Source: Schaalia odontolytica | GTDB lineage: Bacteria; Actinomycetota; Actinomycetes; Actinomycetales; Actinomycetaceae | Direction: 5' to 3' | Length of the DNA: 64,000 nt | Assembly (NCBI RefSeq): GCF_002847525.1 | Contig: NZ_PKKM01000012.1 | Location: forward strand, 1-64,000 | Shown: piece after piece, positions 45,509 to 54,940 of the stretch | How positions within the stretch are numbered: position 1 is the stretch's first letter | How the letters are laid out: the number at the start of each line of letters is the position of its first letter | Notes under the pieces: model-generated | What the model saw: only the letters and a program-made list of their open reading frames with translations | Database searches by the model: none | What the model was told of the DNA's origin: nothing | Made by a program: the position numbers and the translations under genes

Positions 45509-48500
45509 TTACTGAACGGTGAGTTCGGAGATCCACGCCCAGTTGCGGCCGTCCTGGCCCTTGGGCATCGAACGGAACTGCAGCGCAATCGAGTCGGTTT
45601 CGACAGGTGTCGGGAGCTGAATTGTGGTCGTCGGAGACAACGCAGAAGTGGCCAGCTCTGTTCCACCGCGCGGGTTCGAGGGATCCGTGACGTTACGCAC
45701 GACAATCTCGCCGCCGGAGGTGGCCGGGTCCATGGTGAGCGTGACCGAGGAGATGGTGGCCTTCTGCTGGAGCTTGACAACGATCGTCACGGAGGTCTCG
45801 TCGCGGAACTGGTTGTTGTCGAACCAGCGCGACGACCAGGACGTCGACGGGTTCGAATCGATCATGTTGATCGCGCGGTCCGGGTGGTCGCCGTCGTCGT
45901 TGTTCCACGACAGGACCTGAACCGAGGAGATCACGGGCGTCACGGATTCCGCCGGGGGAGGCGTTGTGGTGAGCGCGGGGGCGGGCTCTTCGCCGGACTC
46001 CTGCGCGGCCACGCCGTTACGCAGGGACTGGCCGAGATCCAGGTCGGTGACCGGTCGCGTCGCCATCCACGGACCCCAGATCGCGCCGAAGAGGAACAGA
46101 ACGACGCCGAAGATGAGTGCGGGTCGCGTCGGATCGATCAGCTTGGCGGAACGCTCGGGCTTGGCTTCCTCCTCCTCGGACGAGGCCGGGGCGGGCTGTG
46201 CGGGTGCCGCGGGGATCGGGGGAATGGAGTCCATGACCTCGGTCGGATCCTCGGCGGGAGGGGCGGGGATCGCCGAATCGACTGCTGCATGCACGCGGGG
46301 AATCTGGTGCGTCACGGGAGCGTCAGCGAGAGGTTCGGGGTGCGGGTAGTCCGCGGGGTTAACCTCGCCGTCGCGCTCGTAGCTGTTGGTCGCGGGGGCC
46401 GGCGGCGGGGGAGCCAACGGGAAGGACGCGGATGCAACCTCGGCGCTGTCCGTGGCATCGGTGACGGGCTCGACGCCCAGGGCGGCGAGGGACTCCGCCA
46501 TCGACGTTCCATTGGGCGCCGGGATGGGATCCTCGTCGGGCGCGGGGATCGGGTCCTCGTCGGGCGCCGGGATCGCCTGCGCATCGGCAATGGCGTCGAC
46601 TGTGGGGCCAGCAATGGCCTCAGCGACGAGAGGATTCTCGACGGGAGCCTGCGTCGCGGGACCGAACGCAGGGACGTCGGTGGGAGCGGGAATCGGCGGA
46701 ACATCAAGCGATTCATCGCTCGACGGGGCGGGAGGCGCCGGGGGAGCGGGAATCGGCGAGGCAGCGACCACCTCGTCGAACGACGGCAGTTTCTTCTCGT
46801 CGCCGGTGCGTTCGGGCGTGGGAGCCATCGGTTCCTCCGTCTCGTCGGGTGTGTGTCCCGCCATTATCGCAGTTGGTTCGGTGGTCGGAGTGGAAGACGC
46901 TGCCAGGATGTTCACCACAGCACCCGGGACACGCAGACGTGTCAGCAGCGGGCGCATCATCACCGCGGACTCACGGGGCGCAGCGAAGCGAAGCACGATG
47001 AGGTAGATGAGGCCGGTCACCGCCGAAACGATGGAGAGCTTGACGCCCGCCAGCAGCATGCGTCCCAGCGTCGAGGAGATGTCCGTGTGGATGCCCATGA
47101 GCCACAGGACGCCGAATCCGACGAAGCCTGCGACGATCGCTGCGCCCAGGTAGGCGACGTAGGAGCGCAGCAGTCCGGCGCGATCAACGAAGCTATTCTC
47201 GCGCGAGACCCACACGACGGCGATGATGCCCTGCGTCAAGCGGCAGGCCGTTTCGCCGAGGGCGGCGGCGACGACCCACCAGCGCGCACCGGTCAGGGCG
47301 TACATCGACCAGCCGACGATGACCTGGATGATCGTGGGGCCGATACCCATGAGGAACACGGGCTTGACGTTCTCGTAGGCGAAGAAGACGCGCTGACTCA
47401 TGAGGACCATGCCGGTGGATGCGACGCCGGGCATGAGAGAGGTCAGGACGAGGGCGTAGCCGGTGACGGCCTCGGGATCCCCGCCCTTGGCCGCCATCGC
47501 GATCTCCATCATCGGAACGGAGCCGGCCATCAGCATGGCCGCTGCGACGAGGGTCAGCGAGGTGATTGTGCGCACGCCCAGGTGGTAGCTGTCGGCCACC
47601 GCACGGTCATCGCCGTCGGCCACGGCACCTGCCATGCGCGTGAAGATCGCGGTCGTCAGCGACACGGTGATGAGCGACTGGGGCACCATGAAGATCATGA
47701 ACGCCGTCGAGTAGGCGAGGATGCCGACGACGCCGCCCTGCGCGCCGTTGCGGCCGATGAAGCCGTCAGCCATCGCGGCCAGGTTGTTGGTCGACAGGAC
47801 GCCGACCTGGGAGACGCCAAGGGTCGCAAACGTCCATCCTGCGACTCGGGGCATCGAGCCGAAAGAGGTACCTCGGAAGTGGAAGTCGGGCTTGAAGGAC
47901 ACGCCCGCCTTGCGCATTGGCCACAGCAGGCACAGGGCCTGGCAGATGACGCCGAGGGTCGCCGATCCTGCGAGGACCCAGAACTGTGCGCCCGTCAGGT
48001 CGCCCGCGGGAATACCGCCGTCGGGTGCGCCGCCCCAAATCGCGAGGAATACACCGAGGCCAGCAATGCCGACGACGTTATTAACGACCGGTGCCCACAT
48101 GTAGGGTCCGAAGATCTCACGAGCATTGAGGAGCTCGCCCAGTAGGTTGTACAGCCCGTAGAAGAAGAGCTGCGGCAGGCACAGCAGCGCGAAGAGGATC
48201 GCGAGGTTGCGAATGTCTTCGGTGTAGCCAGCCGCCGTGATCATGACGAGCACGGGTGCCAGTACCATCGTCACGAAGGTGACGAGGAAGAGGAGCGTCC
48301 CCGCGAGGGTCAACAGACGGTTGACATAGGTGTCACCGTCGTGGCGACGCTTGATAGCGCCCACGATCTGCGGGACCAGGACCGCGTCAAAGATGCCGGA
48401 GGCCAGCAGGTTGAACACGGTGTTGGGCAGCGTGTTCGCCGTCTGGAAGGCCGCGCCCACGCCGCCGGCGGTCGCGCCGACCGCGGCGATCAGCATCGCG

Positions 48501-48595
48501 TTACGGATAAAGCCGAGGATGCGCGACACCATGGTGCCCGACGCCATGAGCGCCGATGCTCTCAGGATCGATCGGCGAGGCGTGTTCGAGCTCAT
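45509..48595 (-). CDS. murJ: MurJ lipid II flippase with a long C-terminal extension
   Basis: 1028 residues from the ATG overlapping the DUF6049 stop (ATGA). About 1-540 is a MATE-like MurJ core with some 14 helices ([40 protein letters not shown]). A cytoplasmic Pro/Ala/Glu-rich linker with IPAPDEDP repeats (about 560-820) and one helix (about 822-843) follow. An outer domain of about 150 residues ([39 protein letters not shown]) resembles the discoidin-like end of mycobacterial MviN. The pseudokinase found there is not seen here. MurJ flips lipid II for peptidoglycan synthesis. Confidence 0.93.
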   Translation of the reverse strand: MSSNTPRRSILRASALMASGTMVSRILGFIRNAMLIAAVGATAGGVGAAFQTANTLPNTVFNLLASGIFDAVLVPQIVGAIKRRHDGDTYVNRLLTLAGTLLFLVTFVTMVLAPVLVMITAAGYTEDIRNLAILFALLCLPQLFFYGLYNLLGELLNAREIFGPYMWAPVVNNVVGIAGLGVFLAIWGGAPDGGIPAGDLTGAQFWVLAGSATLGVICQALCLLWPMRKAGVSFKPDFHFRGTSFGSMPRVAGWTFATLGVSQVGVLSTNNLAAMADGFIGRNGAQGGVVGILAYSTAFMIFMVPQSLITVSLTTAIFTRMAGAVADGDDRAVADSYHLGVRTITSLTLVAAAMLMAGSVPMMEIAMAAKGGDPEAVTGYALVLTSLMPGVASTGMVLMSQRVFFAYENVKPVFLMGIGPTIIQVIVGWSMYALTGARWWVVAAALGETACRLTQGIIAVVWVSRENSFVDRAGLLRSYVAYLGAAIVAGFVGFGVLWLMGIHTDISSTLGRMLLAGVKLSIVSAVTGLIYLIVLRFAAPRESAVMMRPLLTRLRVPGAVVNILAASSTPTTEPTAIMAGHTPDETEEPMAPTPERTGDEKKLPSFDEVVAASPIPAPPAPPAPSSDESLDVPPIPAPTDVPAFGPATQAPVENPLVAEAIAGPTVDAIADAQAIPAPDEDPIPAPDEDPIPAPNGTSMAESLAALGVEPVTDATDSAEVASASFPLAPPPPAPATNSYERDGEVNPADYPHPEPLADAPVTHQIPRVHAAVDSAIPAPPAEDPTEVMDSIPPIPAAPAQPAPASSEEEEAKPERSAKLIDPTRPALIFGVVLFLFGAIWGPWMATRPVTDLDLGQSLRNGVAAQESGEEPAPALTTTPPPAESVTPVISSVQVLSWNNDDGDHPDRAINMIDSNPSTSWSSRWFDNNQFRDETSVTIVVKLQQKATISSVTLTMDPATSGGEIVVRNVTDPSNPRGGTELATSALSPTTTIQLPTPVETDSIALQFRSMPKGQDGRNWAWISELTVQ

Positions 48596-51036
48596 GGGGT
48601 CTCCTTCGTCGTTGCTGTCTCTGTTTCGGTGGTGTCGTTCGCTCGGGCCGATGCCTCGTCGATGCCATCGGTGGCGGGCTCGGCCTCGGTGTCTGCTTGT
48701 GTCGTCTCCTGCGCGGATCCGTCGGAGGATGCCTGCGCCTTGCGCGCTGCTCTCTTGCGCAGTGATCGCCTGATGCCGACGAGGAAGAGCAGGCCGAAGA
48801 GGGAGGCGATGACCGCGGTGATCGCATCCTCCCACCCGGCGCGCATGCGCACGGTGACGGTACGGGAGTCATCGAGAACGGTGCCGTCCGGGGTCGTCAC
48901 CTTGTAGGTGACCTCGATGTCGCCGCTGCCGATCGCCCCGACGGGGACCTCGACGGTCGTGGCACCCTGCGCGGCCAGCGTCTGGGAGAGCGCGGGGGTG
49001 GCGCGCAGTCGTGGGTCGTCGGGAACGAGGGTGACGTCGACGCGCACCGGCCAGGGCAGGTTGTTGCGCACGAGGACCGGGAAGTTCGCGGACTTGTTGA
49101 TGAGGTTGACGGCCGAGGAGGGCTCGACGGTCACGGCTGAAAGCATGCCCGTGATCTGGGAGGTCATCGCCGTGGCCGAGTCGAGCTGCTCGGAGGGCGT
49201 CAGCTGCGCGGACAGAGCGGGCAGAATCCGGGGCGTGACCGAGTCGTACACGGCCTTGGGGTCATCGGTCGCGTTGGCGAGCGGCTCCAGCATGGTCAGG
49301 GACGAGGCCATGGCCGTGATCGCGGTGGACGTGTCGGCGTCGAGCGTGCCCGTGTCGACGGTCTGCCGGTCGACGTCGGTCGGTTCACTGGCGGCCATGT
49401 CCGTAAAGGACAGGGGTGAGACCCACCGCGGGGAGAAGAGGGCGTTGACCCGCTTGGTGAGTGACTCGTTGACAGTCGTTCCGCGCGCAGCCGCTGCGAA
49501 AATAGTGCGCGACGAGGAGGGACGCTCCCGCACGATGATCGCCGTGATCGCCGTCAGGGCCTGCTCGGCGTCGAGCTCATCACCGCCGGATGCGTTCCAC
49601 GACAGGATCGAGGCCAGGTCGGCCTGCTGGGCGATTGTGCGCGCCCCGGTTCCGTCGGTTGCCGTCTCGCCCGTCGAAGGGTTGACGTTCACGCGCGCGT
49701 ACGAGGTGAAGGTGACCTCTTCGGCGGGGGTGAGCGCCGAGGTTGGGGCGATCGTGATCTGGTCGGCAGAGGCGTAGTTCGACAGGAACGCCGTGCCAAA
49801 GGTCGTGTCTGCCGGCCATGCGACGTTGCGCAGGATTGTGGGACCCGTGTCGGGTGATGTCGTCGTGGTGCCGCTCTGTCCGGAGGCGCTCGCGGACGGC
49901 GAGGGGCTCGGCGTTTCTGTGGCGCTCGCGGACGGTGAGGGGCTCGGCGACGCGGTCGAGGGCGTGGGGGCCACCCATCCGGCCTCGCGCAGGGAGGAGG
50001 GGAAGCCCGCGATGGAGTCGGATGCGCGGTCCCAGAAGCCTGCGTTGCCCGACAGGGCGAGGGCGCCGAGGTCGGCGTCGCCCTCGGGCAGGGCAATGAG
50101 CTCGTTCGCGGCTCCCATGAGAGCGGACACGAAGGCCTCCGACTGCAGGTCGCGCGAGCGTTGCGCGGGGTCTGTCGCCGTGGGCGCGGGGGTCGGGGTG
50201 GGGGAGGAGGACGTGCTCGGTGCGGCCGTGGGTGTGCCGGACTGCCCGGATTCGGCGTCGGACTGATCTGACTGTCCGGATTCGGCGTCGGAGGTGTCGG
50301 AATCGGGTGTGGGGCTCGGCGAGGCCGTGGGCTGCGGTCCGCGCGGGATGAGTAGCGGGTCGACGGCGAGCGTGACGCCGGAGGAGGCCGCCAGGTTGAG
50401 GACCGCGGAGCGTTCGGCCTGGTCCTGGGTGGCGTTCGAGGAGGTCCAGGGAACTACGGCGCTTACGCGCGAGGCGGAGACCTGGGAGCCGGAGTCCCAT
50501 ACGAGGATTGAGCGGTCCTTGCCGGAGTACTCGCCAGAGTTGGCGGCCACGGTGACGACGCGTGGGCCCCACTCGGTCGCGTCGGTCAAGGGAAGGGAGG
50601 ACGTGGGGATACGAATCTCGAAGGAGACGGTGGCCCCGCGGGCAACGTCGGTGAGGGAGGAGGTCGCGGCGTGCGTGGCGTCCGGTTCGTCCTCGGTGAG
50701 CGCCGTCGTCAGTGCGGCCACCGAGATTGGCGTCTCGTTGGCGACGAACACCTGGAGGGAAATATTTGCGAGTGTCGTGGGTGAGTCGTTTCGGACAGTA
50801 CCGGAAACAATCACTTCGTTCTCACTGGTGATGATGCGTGGCGACAGTGAGTTGATCGAGATGACGAGGCCGGATGCCTCGGCCGCCGCGCCCATGACCG
50901 CGGGACGTGACGCGTCGGCCTGCGAGGTCACGGCGGGCAGCGGAGCGGCCCCGGCCTCGTTCAGACCGAGGCCGAAGGGAAGAGCCATCGCCGCGCACAG
51001 GACGCCAGCCGCGAGCGCGCGCCTAGTCACGGCCAT
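48592..51036 (-). CDS. DUF6049 secreted/membrane protein
   Basis: 814 residues. A signal peptide (ALAAGVLCAAMALPFGLGLNEAGA) leads a large extracytoplasmic part with Ig-like strands (VIVSGTVRNDSPTTLANISLQV) and long Ser/Pro/Thr/Glu-rich linkers (about 265-310 and 395-430). The domain VDPLLIPRG and a C-terminal beta-domain, one helix (AVIASLFGLLFLVG) and a charged cytoplasmic tail follow. The gene between NUDIX and murJ is a conserved actinobacterial position (Rv3909 in M. tuberculosis), suggesting an envelope job next to MurJ; the activity is unknown. The start is an ATG 14 bp inside the NUDIX gene; a GTG two codons later is also possible. Confidence 0.88.
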   Translation of the reverse strand: MAVTRRALAAGVLCAAMALPFGLGLNEAGAAPLPAVTSQADASRPAVMGAAAEASGLVISINSLSPRIITSENEVIVSGTVRNDSPTTLANISLQVFVANETPISVAALTTALTEDEPDATHAATSSLTDVARGATVSFEIRIPTSSLPLTDATEWGPRVVTVAANSGEYSGKDRSILVWDSGSQVSASRVSAVVPWTSSNATQDQAERSAVLNLAASSGVTLAVDPLLIPRGPQPTASPSPTPDSDTSDAESGQSDQSDAESGQSGTPTAAPSTSSSPTPTPAPTATDPAQRSRDLQSEAFVSALMGAANELIALPEGDADLGALALSGNAGFWDRASDSIAGFPSSLREAGWVAPTPSTASPSPSPSASATETPSPSPSASASGQSGTTTTSPDTGPTILRNVAWPADTTFGTAFLSNYASADQITIAPTSALTPAEEVTFTSYARVNVNPSTGETATDGTGARTIAQQADLASILSWNASGGDELDAEQALTAITAIIVRERPSSSRTIFAAAARGTTVNESLTKRVNALFSPRWVSPLSFTDMAASEPTDVDRQTVDTGTLDADTSTAITAMASSLTMLEPLANATDDPKAVYDSVTPRILPALSAQLTPSEQLDSATAMTSQITGMLSAVTVEPSSAVNLINKSANFPVLVRNNLPWPVRVDVTLVPDDPRLRATPALSQTLAAQGATTVEVPVGAIGSGDIEVTYKVTTPDGTVLDDSRTVTVRMRAGWEDAITAVIASLFGLLFLVGIRRSLRKRAARKAQASSDGSAQETTQADTEAEPATDGIDEASARANDTTETETATTKETP

Positions 51037-51556
51037 CCCGATACAACAGGTCAAGGGCGATGCGCACGATGCGACGCTCGTTGGGGTATGCCAGCTGGCG
51101 TGACACGTCGCGCAGCGGCACCCACGCGGCCTCCTCGGCCTCGTGATCCGGATCCCCGTCGACGGAGATCGTGCCGGACTCATACCCCATCAGGTAGTGG
51201 TGGACGACCTTGTGAACGCGGCGGTCGTTGCCGGAGAACCAGTAGTCGATCGATGCGAGGTGGCGGATGATGCGCCCGTGGATGCCGGTTTCTTCGGCGA
51301 CCTCGCGCAGCGCGGCCTGCTGGGGGGTCTCGGAACCCTCGAGGTGGCCCTTGGGCAGGCACCACTCGATGCGACCCGCTCGATTGCGTCGCGCGATCAA
51401 CGCCGCATAGGGAATTCCGTCACGCACGTCGACGACGATGCCGCCCGCGCTGGTTTCCGCGGAAATCGGCAGGTGAGAGCGGCCAGCGCGCACAGAAGCG
51501 GACCGACGCGGGGGTCGTGGCACCCCGCCTCGGCGGTCAACTGGACGTGCAGGCAT
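51023..51556 (-). CDS. NUDIX hydrolase
   Basis: 177 residues. The Nudix box reads GHLEGSETPQQAALREVAEETGI (given here in parts: GHLEGSE, REVAEE, TGI), with all glutamates for magnesium. SAGGIVVDVRDG and CLPKGHL surround it. The first about 30 residues are Pro/Arg-rich. It corresponds to mycobacterial MutT4 by position, next to pcnA and DUF6049, and hydrolyses a nucleoside diphosphate derivative; the substrate is not known. It overlaps the DUF6049 start by 14 bp, and it diverges from the CCA-adding enzyme gene with 69 bp between. Confidence 0.93.
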   Translation of the reverse strand: MPARPVDRRGGVPRPPRRSASVRAGRSHLPISAETSAGGIVVDVRDGIPYAALIARRNRAGRIEWCLPKGHLEGSETPQQAALREVAEETGIHGRIIRHLASIDYWFSGNDRRVHKVVHHYLMGYESGTISVDGDPDHEAEEAAWVPLRDVSRQLAYPNERRIVRIALDLLYRDGRD

Positions 51557-51625
51557 GACTCCACTTTAGCCGGTGCGCGGCCCCCGGTAGTCGGCCAGGG
51601 CGCTTTCCTGGCATGCTTAAGGGCG

Positions 51626-53233
51626 ATGAGTACCCAGTCAACTTCCCCGAATAACGGCCCCGTGACCGCGCAAAACGCCGGAACGACGGACATTCCTACC
51701 CTCATGGCGAACGCCACGAGGACCTTTGCGGCGCTCCCGCCCGCGATTATGGAACTCGGCACGATTTTTCACGAGGCCGGGGAGGAGCTCGCGCTCGTCG
51801 GCGGGCCCGTGCGCGACGCGTTCCTGGGAGTGACTCCGCACGACTTCGATATGACGACCTCCGCGCGCCCCGAGCGCACCGAGGAGCTCCTGGCGAAGTG
51901 GGGCAACGCGACCTGGGACATCGGCAAGGAGTTCGGCACGATCGGCGGTCGCCGCGGCGACCTGGTCGTCGAGGTGACGACCTACCGCACCGATGAGTAT
52001 GAGATCGGCTCGCGCAAGCCCGAGGTGACCTTCGGCGACACGCTCGAGGGTGACCTGACGCGGCGCGACTTCACGGTCAACGCGATGGCGATGCGCCTGC
52101 CGCAGATGGCCCTCGTCGACCCGTGCGGCGGCCTCGCTGACCTCGCGGACGGCAACCTGCGAACCCCCGTGTCCGCCGAGCAGTCCTTCGACGACGACCC
52201 GCTGCGCATCATGCGCGCGGCGCGTTTCTCCGCGCAGCTGGGCCTCGACGTCGACATGGACGTCATGAACGCGATGGAGACCATGGCCTCGCGCCTGGAG
52301 ATCGTCTCCGCAGAGCGCATCCGCGCCGAGCTCGAGCGCCTCATCATCTCGCCCTATCCGCGCCGCGGCATCGAGCTGATGGTGCACACGGGCGTCGCCG
52401 ACATCGTCCTGCCCGAGGTCGCCGGCCTCGTCTCCACGGTGGACGAGCACAAGCGCCACAAGGACGTCTACGAGCACACCCTCACCGTCGTCGAGCAGGC
52501 GATGGACCTGGAGACCGGCCCGGACGGTCCCGTGCCCGCCCCTGACTTCATCCTGCGTTTCGCCGCCCTCATGCACGACGTCGGCAAGCCGGCGACCCGC
52601 CGCTTCGAGCCCAACGGCACCGTGTCCTTCCACCACCACGAGATCGTGGGCGCGAAGATGACGCGCAAGCGCATGAAGGCCCTGCACTTCGACAAGGCGA
52701 CGATCGAGGCCGTCACCACCCTGGTCGCGCTGCACCTGCGCTTCCACGGCTACGGCGAGGCCGCCTGGTCCGACTCTGCAGTGCGCCGCTACGTGGCCGA
52801 CGCGGGCGACCTCCTCGAACGCCTCCACCGCCTCACGCGCGCGGACTGCACGACCCGCAACCGCCGTAAGGCCAACTACCTGTCCGCCGCCTACGACGAT
52901 CTCGAGGCGCGCATCGCCGCCCTGCGCGAGCAGGAGGAGTTGGACGCGATCCGCCCCGACCTCGACGGCGACCAGATCATGGAGATCCTCGGGCTGCGCC
53001 CCTCGCGCGCCGTGAAGATCGCCCGCGACTACCTGCTCGAGCTGCGCATGGAGCGCGGGCCGCTGGGCGAGGAGGCTGCCCGTCAGGCGCTTCTCGACTG
53101 GTGGGCATCGGACGACGTGCGCGCCCTCGCCGAGGAGTACCAGGCCCAGCAGGCCCACTGGGAGGCCAAGGTCGCGGAAAAGAAGGCCCGCAAGGCCGCC
53201 GCGAAGGCCGCCCGCGAGGTCCAGGGGCAGTGA
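51626..53233 (+). CDS. pcnA: CCA tRNA nucleotidyltransferase
   Basis: 535 residues from the ATG at 51626. The class II nucleotidyltransferase head shows LVGGPVRDAFLG and HDFDMTTSARP (metal-binding D-x-D), RRDFTVNAMA and DDPLRIMRAARFSAQLG. An HD domain follows (HDVGKPATR, FHHHEIVG), and the C-terminus is Ala/Lys-rich and helical. The enzyme adds or repairs the CCA end of tRNAs; tRNA-Ala at 33353 lacks an encoded CCA and requires it. Position opposite NUDIX-DUF6049-murJ is conserved in actinobacteria. Confidence 0.94.
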   Translation: MSTQSTSPNNGPVTAQNAGTTDIPTLMANATRTFAALPPAIMELGTIFHEAGEELALVGGPVRDAFLGVTPHDFDMTTSARPERTEELLAKWGNATWDIGKEFGTIGGRRGDLVVEVTTYRTDEYEIGSRKPEVTFGDTLEGDLTRRDFTVNAMAMRLPQMALVDPCGGLADLADGNLRTPVSAEQSFDDDPLRIMRAARFSAQLGLDVDMDVMNAMETMASRLEIVSAERIRAELERLIISPYPRRGIELMVHTGVADIVLPEVAGLVSTVDEHKRHKDVYEHTLTVVEQAMDLETGPDGPVPAPDFILRFAALMHDVGKPATRRFEPNGTVSFHHHEIVGAKMTRKRMKALHFDKATIEAVTTLVALHLRFHGYGEAAWSDSAVRRYVADAGDLLERLHRLTRADCTTRNRRKANYLSAAYDDLEARIAALREQEELDAIRPDLDGDQIMEILGLRPSRAVKIARDYLLELRMERGPLGEEAARQALLDWWASDDVRALAEEYQAQQAHWEAKVAEKKARKAAAKAAREVQGQ

Positions 53234-53336
53234 GACGGGGCGCGGGGCGACAATCGTCACGCCCGCGCATGGTGCACCCCCGCTCATGCCGCCGTACTCT
53301 GGGAATAATTCAACTTTTTGTTAGGAGAGTTATCGC

Positions 53337-54803
53337 ATGAGCACGTTCACCCCCGAGAAGGCATCGGCCGACATCGGCGTGTACGGCCTGGGAGTCATGG
53401 GCGCAAACCTCGCCCGCAACCTGGCCCGCAACGGCTACGCGACCGCCGTCTTCAACAGGACCCCGGCTCGCACCGAGAAGCTCATGGCGGAGCACGGCGA
53501 CGAAGCAACCTTCGTTCCCGCGTCCACGCTGGAAGACTTCATCGCATCCCTGCGCGCACCCCGCGTCGCCATCATGATGGTCCAGGCCGGCCCTTCGACG
53601 GACGCCGTCATGGAGCAGCTCGCCGACCTCATGGACGAGGGCGACATCATCGTCGACTGCGGTAACTCCCTGTTCACCGACACGATCCGCCGCGAGAAGT
53701 GGGCCGCCGAGCGCGGCCTGCACTTCGTGGGCGCGGGCGTCTCCGGCGGCGAGGAGGGCGCCCTGTGGGGTCCCTCCATCATGCCCGGCGGCACCCCGGC
53801 CTCGTACGACCGCCTCGGCCCTATGTTCGAGTCCATCGCCGCCACCTACGACGGCGTCCCCTGCTGCACGTACATCGGCGCGAACGGTGCCGGCCACTTC
53901 GTGAAGATGGTGCACAACGGCATCGAGTACGCCGACATGCAGGTCATCGCCGAGGCCTACACCCTCCTGCGTGAGGGCCTGGGCGCCACCCCAGCCGAGA
54001 TCGCGGACATCTTCGCCGCTTGGAACGAGGGCGAGCTCAACTCCTACCTCATGGAGATCACCGCCGAGGTCCTGCGCCAGGTGGACGCCGAGACCGGCAA
54101 GCCCCTCGTCGACCTCATCGTGGACGCCGCCTCGCAGAAGGGCACCGGCAAGTGGACGGTCCAGACCGCCCTCGACCTGGCCGTCCCCGTCACCGCGATC
54201 GGCGAGGCGACCTTCGCGCGCGGCGCGTCCTCCGAGCCCGCCCAGCGCGCGGCCGGCCAGGCGCTCGCGGGAAACGCCAGTTCCCTCGTCATCGAGTCGG
54301 ACGAGGCCCGGGCCGCGTTCATCGAGGACGTGCGCCAGGCGCTGTTCGCCTCCAAGATCGTCGCCTACTCGCAGGGCTTCGACGAGATCGAGGCCGGCGC
54401 GAAGGAATACGAGTGGGGCATCGACAAGGGCGCCCTGGCTCGCATCTGGCGCGCGGGCTGCATTATCCGCGCGGCCTTCCTCGACGACATTACCCGCGCC
54501 TACGAGGCCGACCCCGACCTGCCGCTGCTGCTGGCCGCCGAGCCGTTCGCGACGCGCTTCCAGGAGTGCACGCCCGCGCTGCGTCGCGTCGTGGCCCAGG
54601 CGGCCCTCGCCGGCGTTCCGATTCCGGTGTTCGCCTCGTCCCTGGCCTACTTTGACCAGATCCGCGCGACGCGCCTGCCGGCGGCCCTCATCCAGGGTCA
54701 GCGTGACTTCTTCGGCTCCCACACCTACCACCGGGTAGACAAGGAGGGTGTCTTCCACACCCTGTGGGCTGTCGATGGTCGTCCCGAGGAGCAGTGGTCC
54801 TGA
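53337..54803 (+). CDS. gnd: 6-phosphogluconate dehydrogenase, decarboxylating
   Basis: 488 residues, ATG 53337 behind AGGAGAG. It converts 6-phosphogluconate to ribulose 5-phosphate and CO2 with reduction of NADP, in the oxidative pentose-phosphate pathway. Motifs: DIGVYGLGVMGANLARNLAR (dinucleotide fold), VSGGEEGALWGPSIMPGG (substrate), HFVKMVHNGIEYADMQ (catalytic Lys and His-Asn), QKGTGKWTVQTA and the tail FFGSHTYHR. Length fits the homodimeric GndA class. Single gene with a terminator after it. Confidence 0.97.
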   Translation: MSTFTPEKASADIGVYGLGVMGANLARNLARNGYATAVFNRTPARTEKLMAEHGDEATFVPASTLEDFIASLRAPRVAIMMVQAGPSTDAVMEQLADLMDEGDIIVDCGNSLFTDTIRREKWAAERGLHFVGAGVSGGEEGALWGPSIMPGGTPASYDRLGPMFESIAATYDGVPCCTYIGANGAGHFVKMVHNGIEYADMQVIAEAYTLLREGLGATPAEIADIFAAWNEGELNSYLMEITAEVLRQVDAETGKPLVDLIVDAASQKGTGKWTVQTALDLAVPVTAIGEATFARGASSEPAQRAAGQALAGNASSLVIESDEARAAFIEDVRQALFASKIVAYSQGFDEIEAGAKEYEWGIDKGALARIWRAGCIIRAAFLDDITRAYEADPDLPLLLAAEPFATRFQECTPALRRVVAQAALAGVPIPVFASSLAYFDQIRATRLPAALIQGQRDFFGSHTYHRVDKEGVFHTLWAVDGRPEEQWS

Positions 54804-54831
54804 TCTGAGACTGCGGCGGAAGCTGCACGAG

Positions 54832-54859
54832 GGGGTGGGTGCGTGGCACCCACCCCTTT
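54832..54859 (+). terminator. Terminator after gnd
   Basis: GGGGTGGGTGC and GCACCCACCCC pair exactly around GTG and are followed by TTT; 28 bp past the stop. Confidence 0.8.
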
Positions 54860-54940
54860 GTGTTGCAGCCCATACTTTGGGGTTCTTTCAGGAAACCCGG
54901 TTAATCTAGGGGTACACCAATCCGCTGAAAGGGCGAATAC

